A stretch of DNA of 10,073 bases from an uncultured Clostridia bacterium (GTDB taxonomy: Bacteria > Bacillota > Clostridia > Christensenellales > Borkfalkiaceae). Below, in pieces: positions 1 to 6,992 of this stretch (the stretch's first letter is position 1; every line of letters starts with the position of its first letter). Location of the stretch: contig CAKQEE010000030.1 of NCBI GenBank assembly GCA_934230055.1, forward strand, positions 1-10,073, written 5' to 3'. The position numbers and the translations under genes are program-made. A model generated the notes under the pieces. That model was given only the letters and a program-made list of their open reading frames with translations, was not told the DNA's origin and did no database searches.

Positions 1-216
1 TTGTCGAATGCGGAAACCTTGCCGGACAACGCGGCTATTTCCTTTGAAATTTGTTGGGATTTAGCAAGGTCCAAAAAGATTTCGGGCTTTTCGGAAAGTT
101 CGGTTTTTTCCTTTAACTCCGCTCTTAACTTATCGACGTCAAAGAGAGTGTCCTGCCTCTGTTAAAATAAGGCGCAAGTCTTTTATCCTTTGCCTGTATT
201 CTTCGGTTTTAATCAT
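1..216 (-). CDS. prfB: Peptide chain release factor 2 (RF2), N-terminal part, with programmed +1 frameshift; runs off the left edge
   Basis: RF2 recognises UGA and UAA stop codons and triggers peptide release on the ribosome. Only the N-terminal part is in the window. Reading leftward from ATG at 216-214, 25 sense codons (starting MIKTEEYRQRIKDL) are followed by an in-frame TGA at 141-139. Shifting +1 after the CTT codon resumes at GAC (140-138), and the frame stays open to the edge for 46 more residues, starting DVDKLRAELKEK and including AKSQQISKEIAAL. This resembles the coiled helical N-terminal domain of RF2, including the usual LD/FD start after the shift. The E. coli gene also has its UGA at codon 26. 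A GAGGA ribosome binding site lies about 7 bases before the ATG. The gene follows secA by 62 bases in the same direction, a pairing known from Firmicutes. The conserved GGQ loop lies outside the window. Identification rests on the frameshift motif, N-terminal sequence and context together. Confidence 0.9.
138..160 (-). promoter_or_regulatory. prfB: RF2 programmed +1 ribosomal frameshift site
   Basis: Read on the minus strand, this is a purine-rich AGAGGCAGGA (160-151), a six-base spacer CACTCT (150-145), the slippery CTT codon (144-142), the TGA stop (141-139) and a following C (138). CUU-UGA-C is the conserved core of RF2 autoregulation. When RF2 is scarce, decoding of UGA is slow, the P-site tRNA slips from CUU to UUU, and full RF2 is made. 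The E. coli site has its Shine-Dalgarno-like stimulator (AGGGGG) only 3 bases from CUU, whereas the best stimulator here (AGGA) ends 6 bases away. The frame is open on both sides of the stop, which fits frameshifting rather than a broken gene. Confidence 0.9.
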
Positions 217-258
217 AATACCGTCCTCGACTTTTAATTTAAATACGTATATCGTTCT

Positions 259-277
259 CGGCGAATTTTTCCCGCCG
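259..277 (-). other. Small hairpin in the secA-prfB gap
   Basis: Just after the secA stop codon, the minus-strand transcript contains CGGCG (277-273) and CGCCG (263-259), a perfect 5-base-pair stem around a 9-base loop. No run of U follows, so it is unlikely to be a strong terminator. It might trim secA-prfB readthrough or stabilise an mRNA end, but it may equally have no function. Confidence 0.25.
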
Positions 278-278
278 C

Positions 279-2966
279 TTATTTGCCCTGACCGCAGCAA
301 TTTTTATACTTTTTGCCGCTTCCGCAAGGACACGGATCGTTTCTGCCTATGTTCTGCTTCGCCTTTCTTACGACGGGAGCCGCGCCCTCCTGATTAGTAG
401 ACAAATTTTTCGGTTCTTCGGGCTTTTCCTGAGGAACTCTGCGAAGTTCAGCTTTCAAAAGCAAGGTAACCGTGTCGTCCTGAATGGCGGCGGTTAAATC
501 CTCGAACATCTCGAAGCCCTCTTTTTTATATTCGAGAACGGGGTCTACGTTGCCGTAGCCGCGGAGCGATATACCTTTACGCAACTGATCCATCGCGTCG
601 ATATGATCTATCCACTTGCCGTCTATGTTTTTAAGAAGGACTACCCTTTCGACTTCGGAGAAGTTTACTCCCTCTTCTTTATATCGTTCGATTTTTGCTT
701 CGTAAACGTCTATCGTTTCTTTTACGAGTTGCTCGATAAGATAATCGAAATCCCAGTTTTCCGCTCTTTCTTTGGTTATAAAGTTACTGCCCTTGGGAAG
801 AAGCTTTAATTCGATAGCGTTGTTAAGAGCATCTAAGTCCCACGTTTCGGGTTTGTTTCCGTTATTCACTACGGTGCCGACGATGTATCTTACGAAATCG
901 GGAATAAGCTTTAATATATCCTCGTGAACGTTTTCGTCCTTTATGACTTTCATACGCTCGGCGTACATAACCTCGCGCTGTTTGTTCATAACGTCGTCGT
1001 ATTCGAGAACGTGTTTTCTTATACCGAAGTTCCTGCCCTCTATCGCGCGCTGTGCGTTTTCTATCGACCTCGAAAGCATTTTAGACTGCATCGGCTGATT
1101 TTCGTCTATCTTGAACATCTCGTATACTCTGGTCATTCTTTCGCCGCCGAAACGCTTTGCCAAATCGTCTTCGAGAGAAATGAAGAATACGGAAGAACCC
1201 GGATCGCCCTGACGACCGCTTCTTCCGCGAAGCTGGTTGTCTATACGGCGGGATTCGTGGCGTTCGGTGCCGAGAATGTGCAAGCCGCCGGCTTCGGTAA
1301 CTTTTATTTTTTCCGCGTCCGTCTGCTCTTTATATTTTGCGTAAACCTCGCGGTAATGCTCTCTTACAGCCTTAACGTCATCGGGAATTTCCGAAATAAA
1401 GGAGGTGGCAAGATCTATAACGTCTTCCGCAACGCCCTCTTCGCGAAGCTTGCGCTTTGCCATAAATTCGGGGTTGCCGCCGAGAAGAATATCCGTTCCG
1501 CGCCCCGCCATGTTGGTTGCAATGGTAACCGCGCCGTAACGACCTGCCTGCGCGACTATATCCGCTTCGCGCGCGTGGTTTTTAGCGTTAAGAACGTTAT
1601 GCTTAATACCCTTTTTAATAAGAAGCTTGCTTATCTCCTCCGATTTTTCTACCGTTACCGTACCGACGAGGACGGGTTGACCTTTTTCGTGGCGCGCGGC
1701 AATTTCTTCGATAATAGCGTGATTCTTGCCGTTTACCGTTTTGTATATAATGTCGGGAGCATCTATTCTCGCAACCGGTTTGTTAGTGGGAATTTCCAGA
1801 ACGTCAAGACCGTAAATCGCGCGGAATTCCTCTTCTTCGGATTTAGCGGTACCCGTCATACCAGAAAGCTTTTTGTAAAGTCTGAAATAATTCTGGAAAG
1901 TAATCGTTGCATAAGTTTTGTTTTCGTTACGGATTTTAACGCCTTCTTTTGCTTCGATAGCCTGATGCAAACCGTCCGAATATCTTCTGCCGATCATAAG
2001 ACGGCCTGTAAATTCGTCTACAATAATAACTTCGCCGTCCGAAACGACGTAATCGTTATCGCGCTTAAAAATATAGTTTGCTTTGAGCGCCTGCTGAATG
2101 TGGTGAGACAAAGCGGCGTTTTCTATATCGGAAAAGCTTGCAAGACCAAAGAATTGCTCGGCTTTTTTTGCACCCGACTCGGTTATCTGCACCGTCTTTT
2201 CCTTGATGTCTATGGTAAAGTCTTTGTCAAGAACGAGCGTTTTTACAAACTTATTTGCGGTCGTATATTTTTCGCTCGACTCCTGCCCTCTGCCCGAAAT
2301 AATAAGAGGCGTTCTCGCTTCGTCGATTAAGATAGAGTCCACTTCGTCTACGATAGCGAAATTAAGCTCTCTTTGTACCATTTGTTCCAAACGGCTTTTA
2401 AGATTGTCTCTTAAATAATCGAAGCCCATTTCGTTGTTGGTTCCGTAGGTAATATCGCAAGCATAAGCCGCTTTTTTATCCTCGTCTTCCATACCGGAAA
2501 CCGCCACTCCGACGGTAAGTCCCATAAATTTATAAACCTTTCCCATCCACTCCGCGTCACGCGAGGCGAGGTAGTCGTTTACGGTGACTATATGAACGCC
2601 TTTGCCCGAAAGCGCGTTAAGATACGCGGGAAGGGTTGCGACGAGCGTTTTACCTTCACCCGTTTTCATTTCGGCAACTCTGCCCTGATGCAAACAGATA
2701 CCGCCGATTATCTGCACTTTATAATGCTTCATTCCGAGAACGCGGTACGCGGCTTCTCTTACCGCGGCGAACGCGTCCGTTAAAATATCGTCGAGAGTTT
2801 CGCCATTTGCCAAACGATTTTTAAACACTTCCGTTTGTCCGCGAAGCTCTTCGTCCGTCATTGCCGAATATATCGGTTCCTTACTTAAAACCTCGTTTGA
2901 AAGCCTGTCGAGTTTGCGAAGATTTCTTCTGCTTTCTCCGCCGAGAATATAACGAAATAATCCCAT
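279..2966 (-). CDS. secA: Preprotein translocase ATPase SecA
   Basis: SecA is the peripheral membrane motor that pushes unfolded secretory proteins through the SecYEG channel using ATP. The 895-residue product has the full domain set. Nucleotide-binding domain 1 has Walker A KTGEGKT (101-107) and the DEVD Walker B box (207-210). The preprotein cross-linking region follows at roughly 220-370, then nucleotide-binding domain 2 with MAGRGTDI (486-493) and the arginine-rich GRSGRQGD motif (581-588). The helical scaffold contains EGRNFGIRKHVLEYDDVM (643-660), and the two-helix finger lies near 777-805. A flexible charged linker (about 843-872) leads to the C-terminal zinc motif, with Cys at 879, 881, 890 and 891 (CXCX8CC), which binds SecB or ribosomes in some species. 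It is longer than B. subtilis SecA (about 841 residues), partly through a charged insert in domain 2 near 499-556. GGAGC lies 5 bases before the ATG. It sits 10 bases after comF and 62 bases before prfB, and is probably transcribed with them. Intact and ordinary. Confidence 0.98.
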   Translation of the reverse strand: MGLFRYILGGESRRNLRKLDRLSNEVLSKEPIYSAMTDEELRGQTEVFKNRLANGETLDDILTDAFAAVREAAYRVLGMKHYKVQIIGGICLHQGRVAEMKTGEGKTLVATLPAYLNALSGKGVHIVTVNDYLASRDAEWMGKVYKFMGLTVGVAVSGMEDEDKKAAYACDITYGTNNEMGFDYLRDNLKSRLEQMVQRELNFAIVDEVDSILIDEARTPLIISGRGQESSEKYTTANKFVKTLVLDKDFTIDIKEKTVQITESGAKKAEQFFGLASFSDIENAALSHHIQQALKANYIFKRDNDYVVSDGEVIIVDEFTGRLMIGRRYSDGLHQAIEAKEGVKIRNENKTYATITFQNYFRLYKKLSGMTGTAKSEEEEFRAIYGLDVLEIPTNKPVARIDAPDIIYKTVNGKNHAIIEEIAARHEKGQPVLVGTVTVEKSEEISKLLIKKGIKHNVLNAKNHAREADIVAQAGRYGAVTIATNMAGRGTDILLGGNPEFMAKRKLREEGVAEDVIDLATSFISEIPDDVKAVREHYREVYAKYKEQTDAEKIKVTEAGGLHILGTERHESRRIDNQLRGRSGRQGDPGSSVFFISLEDDLAKRFGGERMTRVYEMFKIDENQPMQSKMLSRSIENAQRAIEGRNFGIRKHVLEYDDVMNKQREVMYAERMKVIKDENVHEDILKLIPDFVRYIVGTVVNNGNKPETWDLDALNNAIELKLLPKGSNFITKERAENWDFDYLIEQLVKETIDVYEAKIERYKEEGVNFSEVERVVLLKNIDGKWIDHIDAMDQLRKGISLRGYGNVDPVLEYKKEGFEMFEDLTAAIQDDTVTLLLKAELRRVPQEKPEEPKNLSTNQEGAAPVVRKAKQNIGRNDPCPCGSGKKYKNCCGQGK

Positions 2967-2976
2967 TTTCTGCTCC

Positions 2977-3720
2977 TTATTTTTTAACTGTTTTCTTATC
3001 TTTTATAAACGAAACGCCCGCTACCGTAGCAAGCAGAACGGAACGCGCGCCCGCCTTTTTCAAAGCCTCCGCAATCGCTTCCGCCGTTGCGCCCGTGGTA
3101 GTAACGTCGTCTATAATAAGCGCGGTTTTATCTTTTACCGCAGACTTATCGATAACCTTGAACGCCCCGATAAGATTTTTCCTTCTTTGCTCGCCGTTAA
3201 GCTTTGCCTGTCTTTTGGTTTCCCTCGTTTTTATAAGACATTCCTTAACGGGAATATTTATTATTTCCGCGGTCTTTTCCGCAAGAATTCTGCCGTGATT
3301 GAAGCCGCGCTTTTTCTCCGCCTTTTCGGTCATCGGAACGTACGCTATGAAATCCGCGGCTAAATAATTTTTGAAGCACGTGAGCGCAAGATATTCCGCA
3401 AAAGCTGTTAAAATATACTTTTCGCCTTCGTACTTCGCCCTTTTTATAAGCCCGCTTATCGGTTTATCGTACTCGAACGCGCTTCTTCCCTTGTCTATCG
3501 CGGTAAGCTTTCCTTTACAGGTATCGCAATACTCGGTCGGAACAAAAGAAGCCCTTCCGCAATGCGCGCATATCGCTCCCTCTCTTATCGGAAGCTTTGC
3601 GGCGCACTCGTCGCAAAAATACTCGCCGTCGAAAATTTCTTTGCCGCAAGAAAGACACCGCCATTTCGGATTAAAAAAGTATTTACGGAAAAACGCGCCG
3701 ATTCGCGATAAAAAAGACAT
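2977..3720 (-). CDS. comF: ComF family protein (ComFC-type, zinc ribbon plus phosphoribosyltransferase domain)
   Basis: ComFC-type proteins are needed for natural DNA uptake in B. subtilis and relatives, probably on the cytoplasmic side of the uptake machinery. Many non-competent bacteria also keep them, and the exact reaction is not settled. The 247-residue product starts with a double zinc-finger region, with CXXC pairs at Cys22/25, 36/39, 51/54 and 65/68. A type I phosphoribosyltransferase fold follows. RGFNHGRILAE (138-148) and the TKRQAKLNGEQRRKNLIGAF stretch (168-187) match family landmarks, and IIDDVTTTGAT (202-212) is the PRPP-binding loop. The start ATG shares its A with the metK stop codon (TAATG), and no strong ribosome binding site is visible, so translational coupling to metK is likely. 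In B. subtilis comFC lies upstream of secA with hpf (yvyD) between; here comF abuts secA directly. No comFA helicase is next to it, so a role in transformation cannot be inferred from context. Confidence 0.92.
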   Translation of the reverse strand: MSFLSRIGAFFRKYFFNPKWRCLSCGKEIFDGEYFCDECAAKLPIREGAICAHCGRASFVPTEYCDTCKGKLTAIDKGRSAFEYDKPISGLIKRAKYEGEKYILTAFAEYLALTCFKNYLAADFIAYVPMTEKAEKKRGFNHGRILAEKTAEIINIPVKECLIKTRETKRQAKLNGEQRRKNLIGAFKVIDKSAVKDKTALIIDDVTTTGATAEAIAEALKKAGARSVLLATVAGVSFIKDKKTVKK

Positions 3721-4886
3721 TATCCGAGATACTTTTTAAGGCGTTCCGCCGCGTCCGTTCTTTCCCACGAAAAACCTTCTCTTCCGAAATGACCGTAAGA
3801 AGCGGTTTTGCCGAACACGGGTTTTCTTAATTCCAGCGTATCTATAATCGCCGCGGGGCGAAGATCGAACTCTTTAACGATTATGTCCGCCAGAGTCTCG
3901 TCCGATACCTTGCCCGTGCCGAATGTGCTTACCAGCACGGAAACCGGTCTCGCTCTGCCTATCGCGTATGCGAATTGAAGCTGACATTCTTCCGCAAGCC
4001 CCGCCGCAACCACGTTTTTAGCGATATATCTTGCCATATAGGTCGCGCTTCTGTCTACCTTGGTAGCGTCTTTTCCGGAGAACGATCCGCCGCCGTGAGG
4101 ACATCTTCCGCCGTAGGTATCCACTATGATTTTTCTTCCCGTAAGCCCCGAGTCGCCCGCGGGACCGCCTATCTCGAAACGCCCCGTGGGGTTGATATAG
4201 TATTTGGTATTTTCGTCTACCAAATCCTTGGGAAGAACTTCGTCTATAACGTATTTTTTTAGGTCGTTTCTTAAAGCTTCGGTAGAAACTTCATCGTTGT
4301 GTTGAGAAGATAAAACTACGGCTTCTATCCTTTTAACCTTTTTATCCTCGTACTCTACCGTAATCTGCCCCTTTCCGTCCGGACGGAGATAGGAAAGCTT
4401 TCCGCTCTTTCGCACGTCTTCGAGCTTTTTGCACATTTTATGCGACAAAATTATGGGGAGCGGCATAAGCTCTTCCGTTTCCTTGCAGGCATAGCCGAAC
4501 ATAAGTCCCTGATCACCCGCGCCCGTTTTATCGTAATCGTCTCCCGAAACACTTTCCGCGGAATTATCTACGCCGAGCGCTATATCAGCGCTTTGACGAT
4601 TAAGCTTTACTACTATTTTAACTTTCGCCGCGGAAAAACCCATGCCCTTTTCGGTATAGCCTATATCTTCTATAACCTTTTTCGCAACGGCTTTAACGTC
4701 TACCTTCGCTTTGGAGGTTATTTCTCCGAAAATCATTAAATAATCGCTGGAAGCGCAAACTTCGCACGCAACGCGGGACTGCGGGTCCTCTTTAAGATAC
4801 GCGTCTAAAATCGCGTCCGCGACCTGATCGCAAACCTTGTCCGGATGACCGGAAGTAACGCTTTCGCTCGTAAAAAAATGTCTCAT
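3720..4886 (-). CDS. metK: S-adenosylmethionine synthetase
   Basis: MetK makes S-adenosylmethionine from methionine and ATP, releasing phosphate and pyrophosphate, as a cytoplasmic tetramer. The 388-residue product is full length and spans the three-domain fold. Landmarks are GHPDKVCDQVADAILD near 13-28 (ATP and metal binding), the hexapeptide GAGDQG at 122-127, and the phosphate-binding loop GGGSFSGKD at 265-273 followed by KVDRSATYMARYIAKN. The C terminus YGHFGR...WE is also typical. The start is well supported: AAGGA lies 5 bases before the ATG, and a consensus promoter ends 39 bases upstream. The methyl donor it makes is also the cofactor of the radical SAM protein encoded at the far end of the window, but that gene is transcribed divergently and no direct link is implied. 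It is the first gene of the leftward cluster and overlaps comF by one base. Confidence 0.98.
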   Translation of the reverse strand: MRHFFTSESVTSGHPDKVCDQVADAILDAYLKEDPQSRVACEVCASSDYLMIFGEITSKAKVDVKAVAKKVIEDIGYTEKGMGFSAAKVKIVVKLNRQSADIALGVDNSAESVSGDDYDKTGAGDQGLMFGYACKETEELMPLPIILSHKMCKKLEDVRKSGKLSYLRPDGKGQITVEYEDKKVKRIEAVVLSSQHNDEVSTEALRNDLKKYVIDEVLPKDLVDENTKYYINPTGRFEIGGPAGDSGLTGRKIIVDTYGGRCPHGGGSFSGKDATKVDRSATYMARYIAKNVVAAGLAEECQLQFAYAIGRARPVSVLVSTFGTGKVSDETLADIIVKEFDLRPAAIIDTLELRKPVFGKTASYGHFGREGFSWERTDAAERLKKYLG

Positions 4887-4925
4887 TTCAATCCTTAGTT
4901 TTTCATTCGATAATTATACCGATAT

Positions 4926-4954
4926 ATTTTATCATTTATGCGCTTTTATGTCAA
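4926..4954 (-). promoter_or_regulatory. Sigma-A/sigma-70 type promoter of the metK-comF-secA-prfB cluster
   Basis: On the minus strand a perfect TTGACA -35 box (4954-4949) and a TAAAAT -10 box (4931-4926) are separated by exactly 17 bases. Transcription should begin near 4919, giving a leader of about 30 bases before the metK ATG at 4886. A second -10-like TATAAT occurs at 4918-4913 but lacks a matching -35 at the right distance. The leader is too short for any known SAM riboswitch class, so control by that route is unlikely. Confidence 0.8.
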
Positions 4955-4976
4955 TAAAAATGCAAAGGATAAATCG

Positions 4977-5005
4977 TTGACAACTAAATTTTATTGAGTT
5001 AAAAT
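4977..5005 (+). promoter_or_regulatory. Sigma-A/sigma-70 type promoter of the ABC exporter-PflX operon
   Basis: A perfect TTGACA -35 (4977-4982) is followed after 17 bases by TAAAAT (5000-5005); an overlapping second -10-like TATAGT sits at 5005-5010. The start should fall near 5011-5015, giving a 5' leader of about 120 bases before the first ATG at 5134. The -35 boxes of this promoter and the metK promoter lie back to back, 22 bases apart, so a factor bound between them could affect both directions. Confidence 0.8.
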
Positions 5006-5013
5006 ATAGTGTA

Positions 5014-5031
5014 ATGCGCGCGCGTATATAT
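5014..5031. repeat. Alternating purine/pyrimidine tract at the exporter transcription start
   Basis: Eighteen bases alternate strictly between purine and pyrimidine. The core is an alternating GC run (5016-5024), followed by TATATAT (5025-5031). Such tracts can flip to Z-DNA under negative supercoiling and are self-complementary in part. It sits at or just after the predicted start of the exporter transcript. A functional role is inference only. Confidence 0.4.
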
Positions 5032-5049
5032 TGTTTGCGAACATTTATA

Positions 5050-5084
5050 AAACTTAAACGAAATTTCAATGTCGTTTCAAGTTT
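5050..5084. promoter_or_regulatory. Imperfect inverted repeat in the exporter leader (possible operator or RNA hairpin)
   Basis: The left arm AAACTTAAACGA (5050-5061) pairs with the right arm TCGTTTCAAGTTT (5072-5084) over 12 base pairs, with one unpaired C in the right arm and a 10-base loop. The loop edge also contains the 8-base palindrome GAAATTTC (5060-5067). No U-run follows on the plus strand, so it is not an intrinsic terminator. It could be a binding site for a repressor of the exporter or a leader stem-loop. No regulator gene is encoded next to it within the window. Confidence 0.45.
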
Positions 5085-5133
5085 CGCGGCGTAAATTAGT
5101 TGCGTTTAATCGAAAACGAAAAGGAGCGAATAA

Positions 5134-6990
5134 ATGGAAAAAACCGTGAAAAATACAAAAAACAAATTCGGTTTGAAAACGATTTTATCAACGCTCGGCA
5201 ATTCTGTGAGAGAGTACAAAAAGCCATCTCTTCTGGCGCCCATATTCGTTATGTTAGAGGTTATTTTCGAGTGTCTTATCCCGTGGATGATGACGCTTTT
5301 ATTGAACACCCTCGAATACATTTCCGGTCAGAACGACTCGCCGAATCCTCTTGTTCCCAAAATCGTGAATTTTTTATCGGGAGGGAGCGAATCCCCCGAC
5401 CTTATGCTTATAATCGTAGACTTCGGGCTGATACTTATCGCGCTTGCGTTTTTATCGCTTATATGCGGCGTTTTAAGCGGTAAATTCTGTGCAAAGGCTT
5501 CCAGCGGATTTGCAAAGAACCTGAGAAAAGACCTGTACGGCAAAATTCAGGATTTCTCTTTTTCGAATATAGACAAATTTTCCACTTCGAGCTTGGTTAC
5601 GAGACTTACGACAGACGTTACCAACGTGGAAATGAGCTATATGATGATAATAAGAACAGCCGTTCGCGCGCCGTTCATGCTTATCTTCTCTATGGTTATG
5701 GCGTTTTCCATTAACTCCACCATGGCTCTCATCTTCCTTTGCACCGCGCCTATCCTCGCGCTCGGACTGTTCTTTATCATGACGAAGGCTATACCCTTCT
5801 TTAACCGTATTTTTAAAAGGTACGACGCGCTTAACGAATCGGTGGAGGAAAACGTTCGCGGTATGCGAGTCGTTAAGTCTTACGTACGCGAAGATTTTGA
5901 AATAAAGAAATTCGACAAGGCTTCTTCGAGCGTCAAAGAGGATTTTGTAAAAGCGGAAAAGCTGGTTGCGATGAACACGCCCTTGATGAACTTCTGCGTA
6001 TACTTCGGCATTATCGCCATTTATATAGTCGGTTCATACCTTATTATCAGTTCTAATCAAGCGGCGTTGCAGCTTACCGAGCTTCAAAGTTTTATGACCT
6101 ATTCTTTTCAGATTCTTATGAGCCTTATGATGGTTTCTATGATTCTGGTTATGATTTTAATGTCTTACGCGTGCGCGGAACGTATTACGGAAGTCCTTAA
6201 AGAAGAAAGCTCCATAGTATCGCCCGAAAACGCCGTTACCGAAGTTAAAGACGGAAGCATCTCTTTTAAAAACGTTAATTTTAAATACTCGGCAGCCGCG
6301 GAAAAGTTTGCCCTGTCGGGCATCACTCTCGATATCAAAAGCGGCGAAACGGTGGGCATTATAGGCTCCACCGGTTCGAGCAAAACCTCGCTAGTACAGC
6401 TTATCCCTCGTCTTTACGACGCGAGCGAAGGCGAAGTTACCGTCGGCGGCGTAAACGTTAAGGATTACGACCTCGAAGTTCTGCGTAACTCCGTTGCAAT
6501 GGTTTTACAAAAGAACGTGCTTTTTTCCGGCACTATAAAAGAAAATATGCGCTGGGGCGATAAGAACGCGACGGACGAAGAGATCATTCACGCGTGCAAG
6601 CTTGCGCAGGCGGACGAATTTATAAGCGGCTTCCCGCAAGGATACGACAGCTATATAGAACAAGGCGGCGTGAACGTTTCGGGCGGACAAAAACAAAGAC
6701 TTTGCATTGCGCGCGCGCTTCTTAAAAAGCCGAAAATTCTTATCCTCGACGACTCTACTTCCGCCGTGGACACCAAGACCGACGCAATGATAAGGGCTTC
6801 ACTTAAAAAGTATATACCCGAAACAACTAAAATCATCATAGCGCAAAGAATAGCTTCCGTACAGGAAGCCGACAAGATTCTGATTATGGACGGCGGAAGA
6901 ATCATTGCGTGCGGCTCGCACGAAGAACTTCTTGCTTCCAACGAGATTTATCAGGAGCTTTACTATTCGCAGAACAAGGAGGCGAAATAA
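5134..6990 (+). CDS. ABC exporter half-transporter, degenerate-site subunit (TM287/BmrC-like)
   Basis: The 618-residue protein has an N-terminal membrane domain with six predicted helices (about 33-59, 89-115, 171-191, 195-218, 283-306, 319-345) and a C-terminal ATPase domain (about 372-612). This is the type IV exporter layout used for drug, lipid or peptide export. ATPase motifs are Walker A GSTGSSKT (411-418), Q-loop Gln459, signature VSGGQ (515-519), Walker B ILILDD (535-540) and switch residue Gln571. Asp540 replaces the catalytic Glu, and Gln571 replaces the switch His (AQR rather than AHR). These are the hallmarks of the inactive-site partner in heterodimers such as TM287/288, so this subunit should need the next gene product. 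Walker A has Ser in place of the usual Gly before Lys, which I recall from clostridial relatives. The start is fixed by AAGGAG 7 bases upstream. The stop is 2 bases before the next ATG. The substrate cannot be told from sequence. Confidence 0.93.
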   Translation: MEKTVKNTKNKFGLKTILSTLGNSVREYKKPSLLAPIFVMLEVIFECLIPWMMTLLLNTLEYISGQNDSPNPLVPKIVNFLSGGSESPDLMLIIVDFGLILIALAFLSLICGVLSGKFCAKASSGFAKNLRKDLYGKIQDFSFSNIDKFSTSSLVTRLTTDVTNVEMSYMMIIRTAVRAPFMLIFSMVMAFSINSTMALIFLCTAPILALGLFFIMTKAIPFFNRIFKRYDALNESVEENVRGMRVVKSYVREDFEIKKFDKASSSVKEDFVKAEKLVAMNTPLMNFCVYFGIIAIYIVGSYLIISSNQAALQLTELQSFMTYSFQILMSLMMVSMILVMILMSYACAERITEVLKEESSIVSPENAVTEVKDGSISFKNVNFKYSAAAEKFALSGITLDIKSGETVGIIGSTGSSKTSLVQLIPRLYDASEGEVTVGGVNVKDYDLEVLRNSVAMVLQKNVLFSGTIKENMRWGDKNATDEEIIHACKLAQADEFISGFPQGYDSYIEQGGVNVSGGQKQRLCIARALLKKPKILILDDSTSAVDTKTDAMIRASLKKYIPETTKIIIAQRIASVQEADKILIMDGGRIIACGSHEELLASNEIYQELYYSQNKEAK

Positions 6991-6992
6991 CT

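Noticed and set aside
139..141. In-frame TGA breaking prfB, as if it were a pseudogene or sequencing error
   Set aside because: It lies in the exact CUU-UGA-C context at codon 26 known for RF2 autoregulation, and the reading frame continues cleanly in +1.
924..2330. A 468-codon open frame on the plus strand opposite secA
   Set aside because: Its product has no recognisable family pattern, is rich in Phe, Tyr, Arg and Asn as expected from an antisense shadow, and secA on the other strand is unmistakable.
4887..5133. A SAM riboswitch upstream of metK
   Set aside because: The consensus promoter leaves only about 30 transcribed bases before the ATG, and I see no SAM-riboswitch-like stems on the minus strand farther upstream.
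6909..6992. Upstream in-frame ATG giving a 28-residue longer second exporter subunit
   Set aside because: It lies inside the end of the first exporter gene. The ATG at 6993 has a strong AAGGAGG upstream and gives a sensible N terminus.
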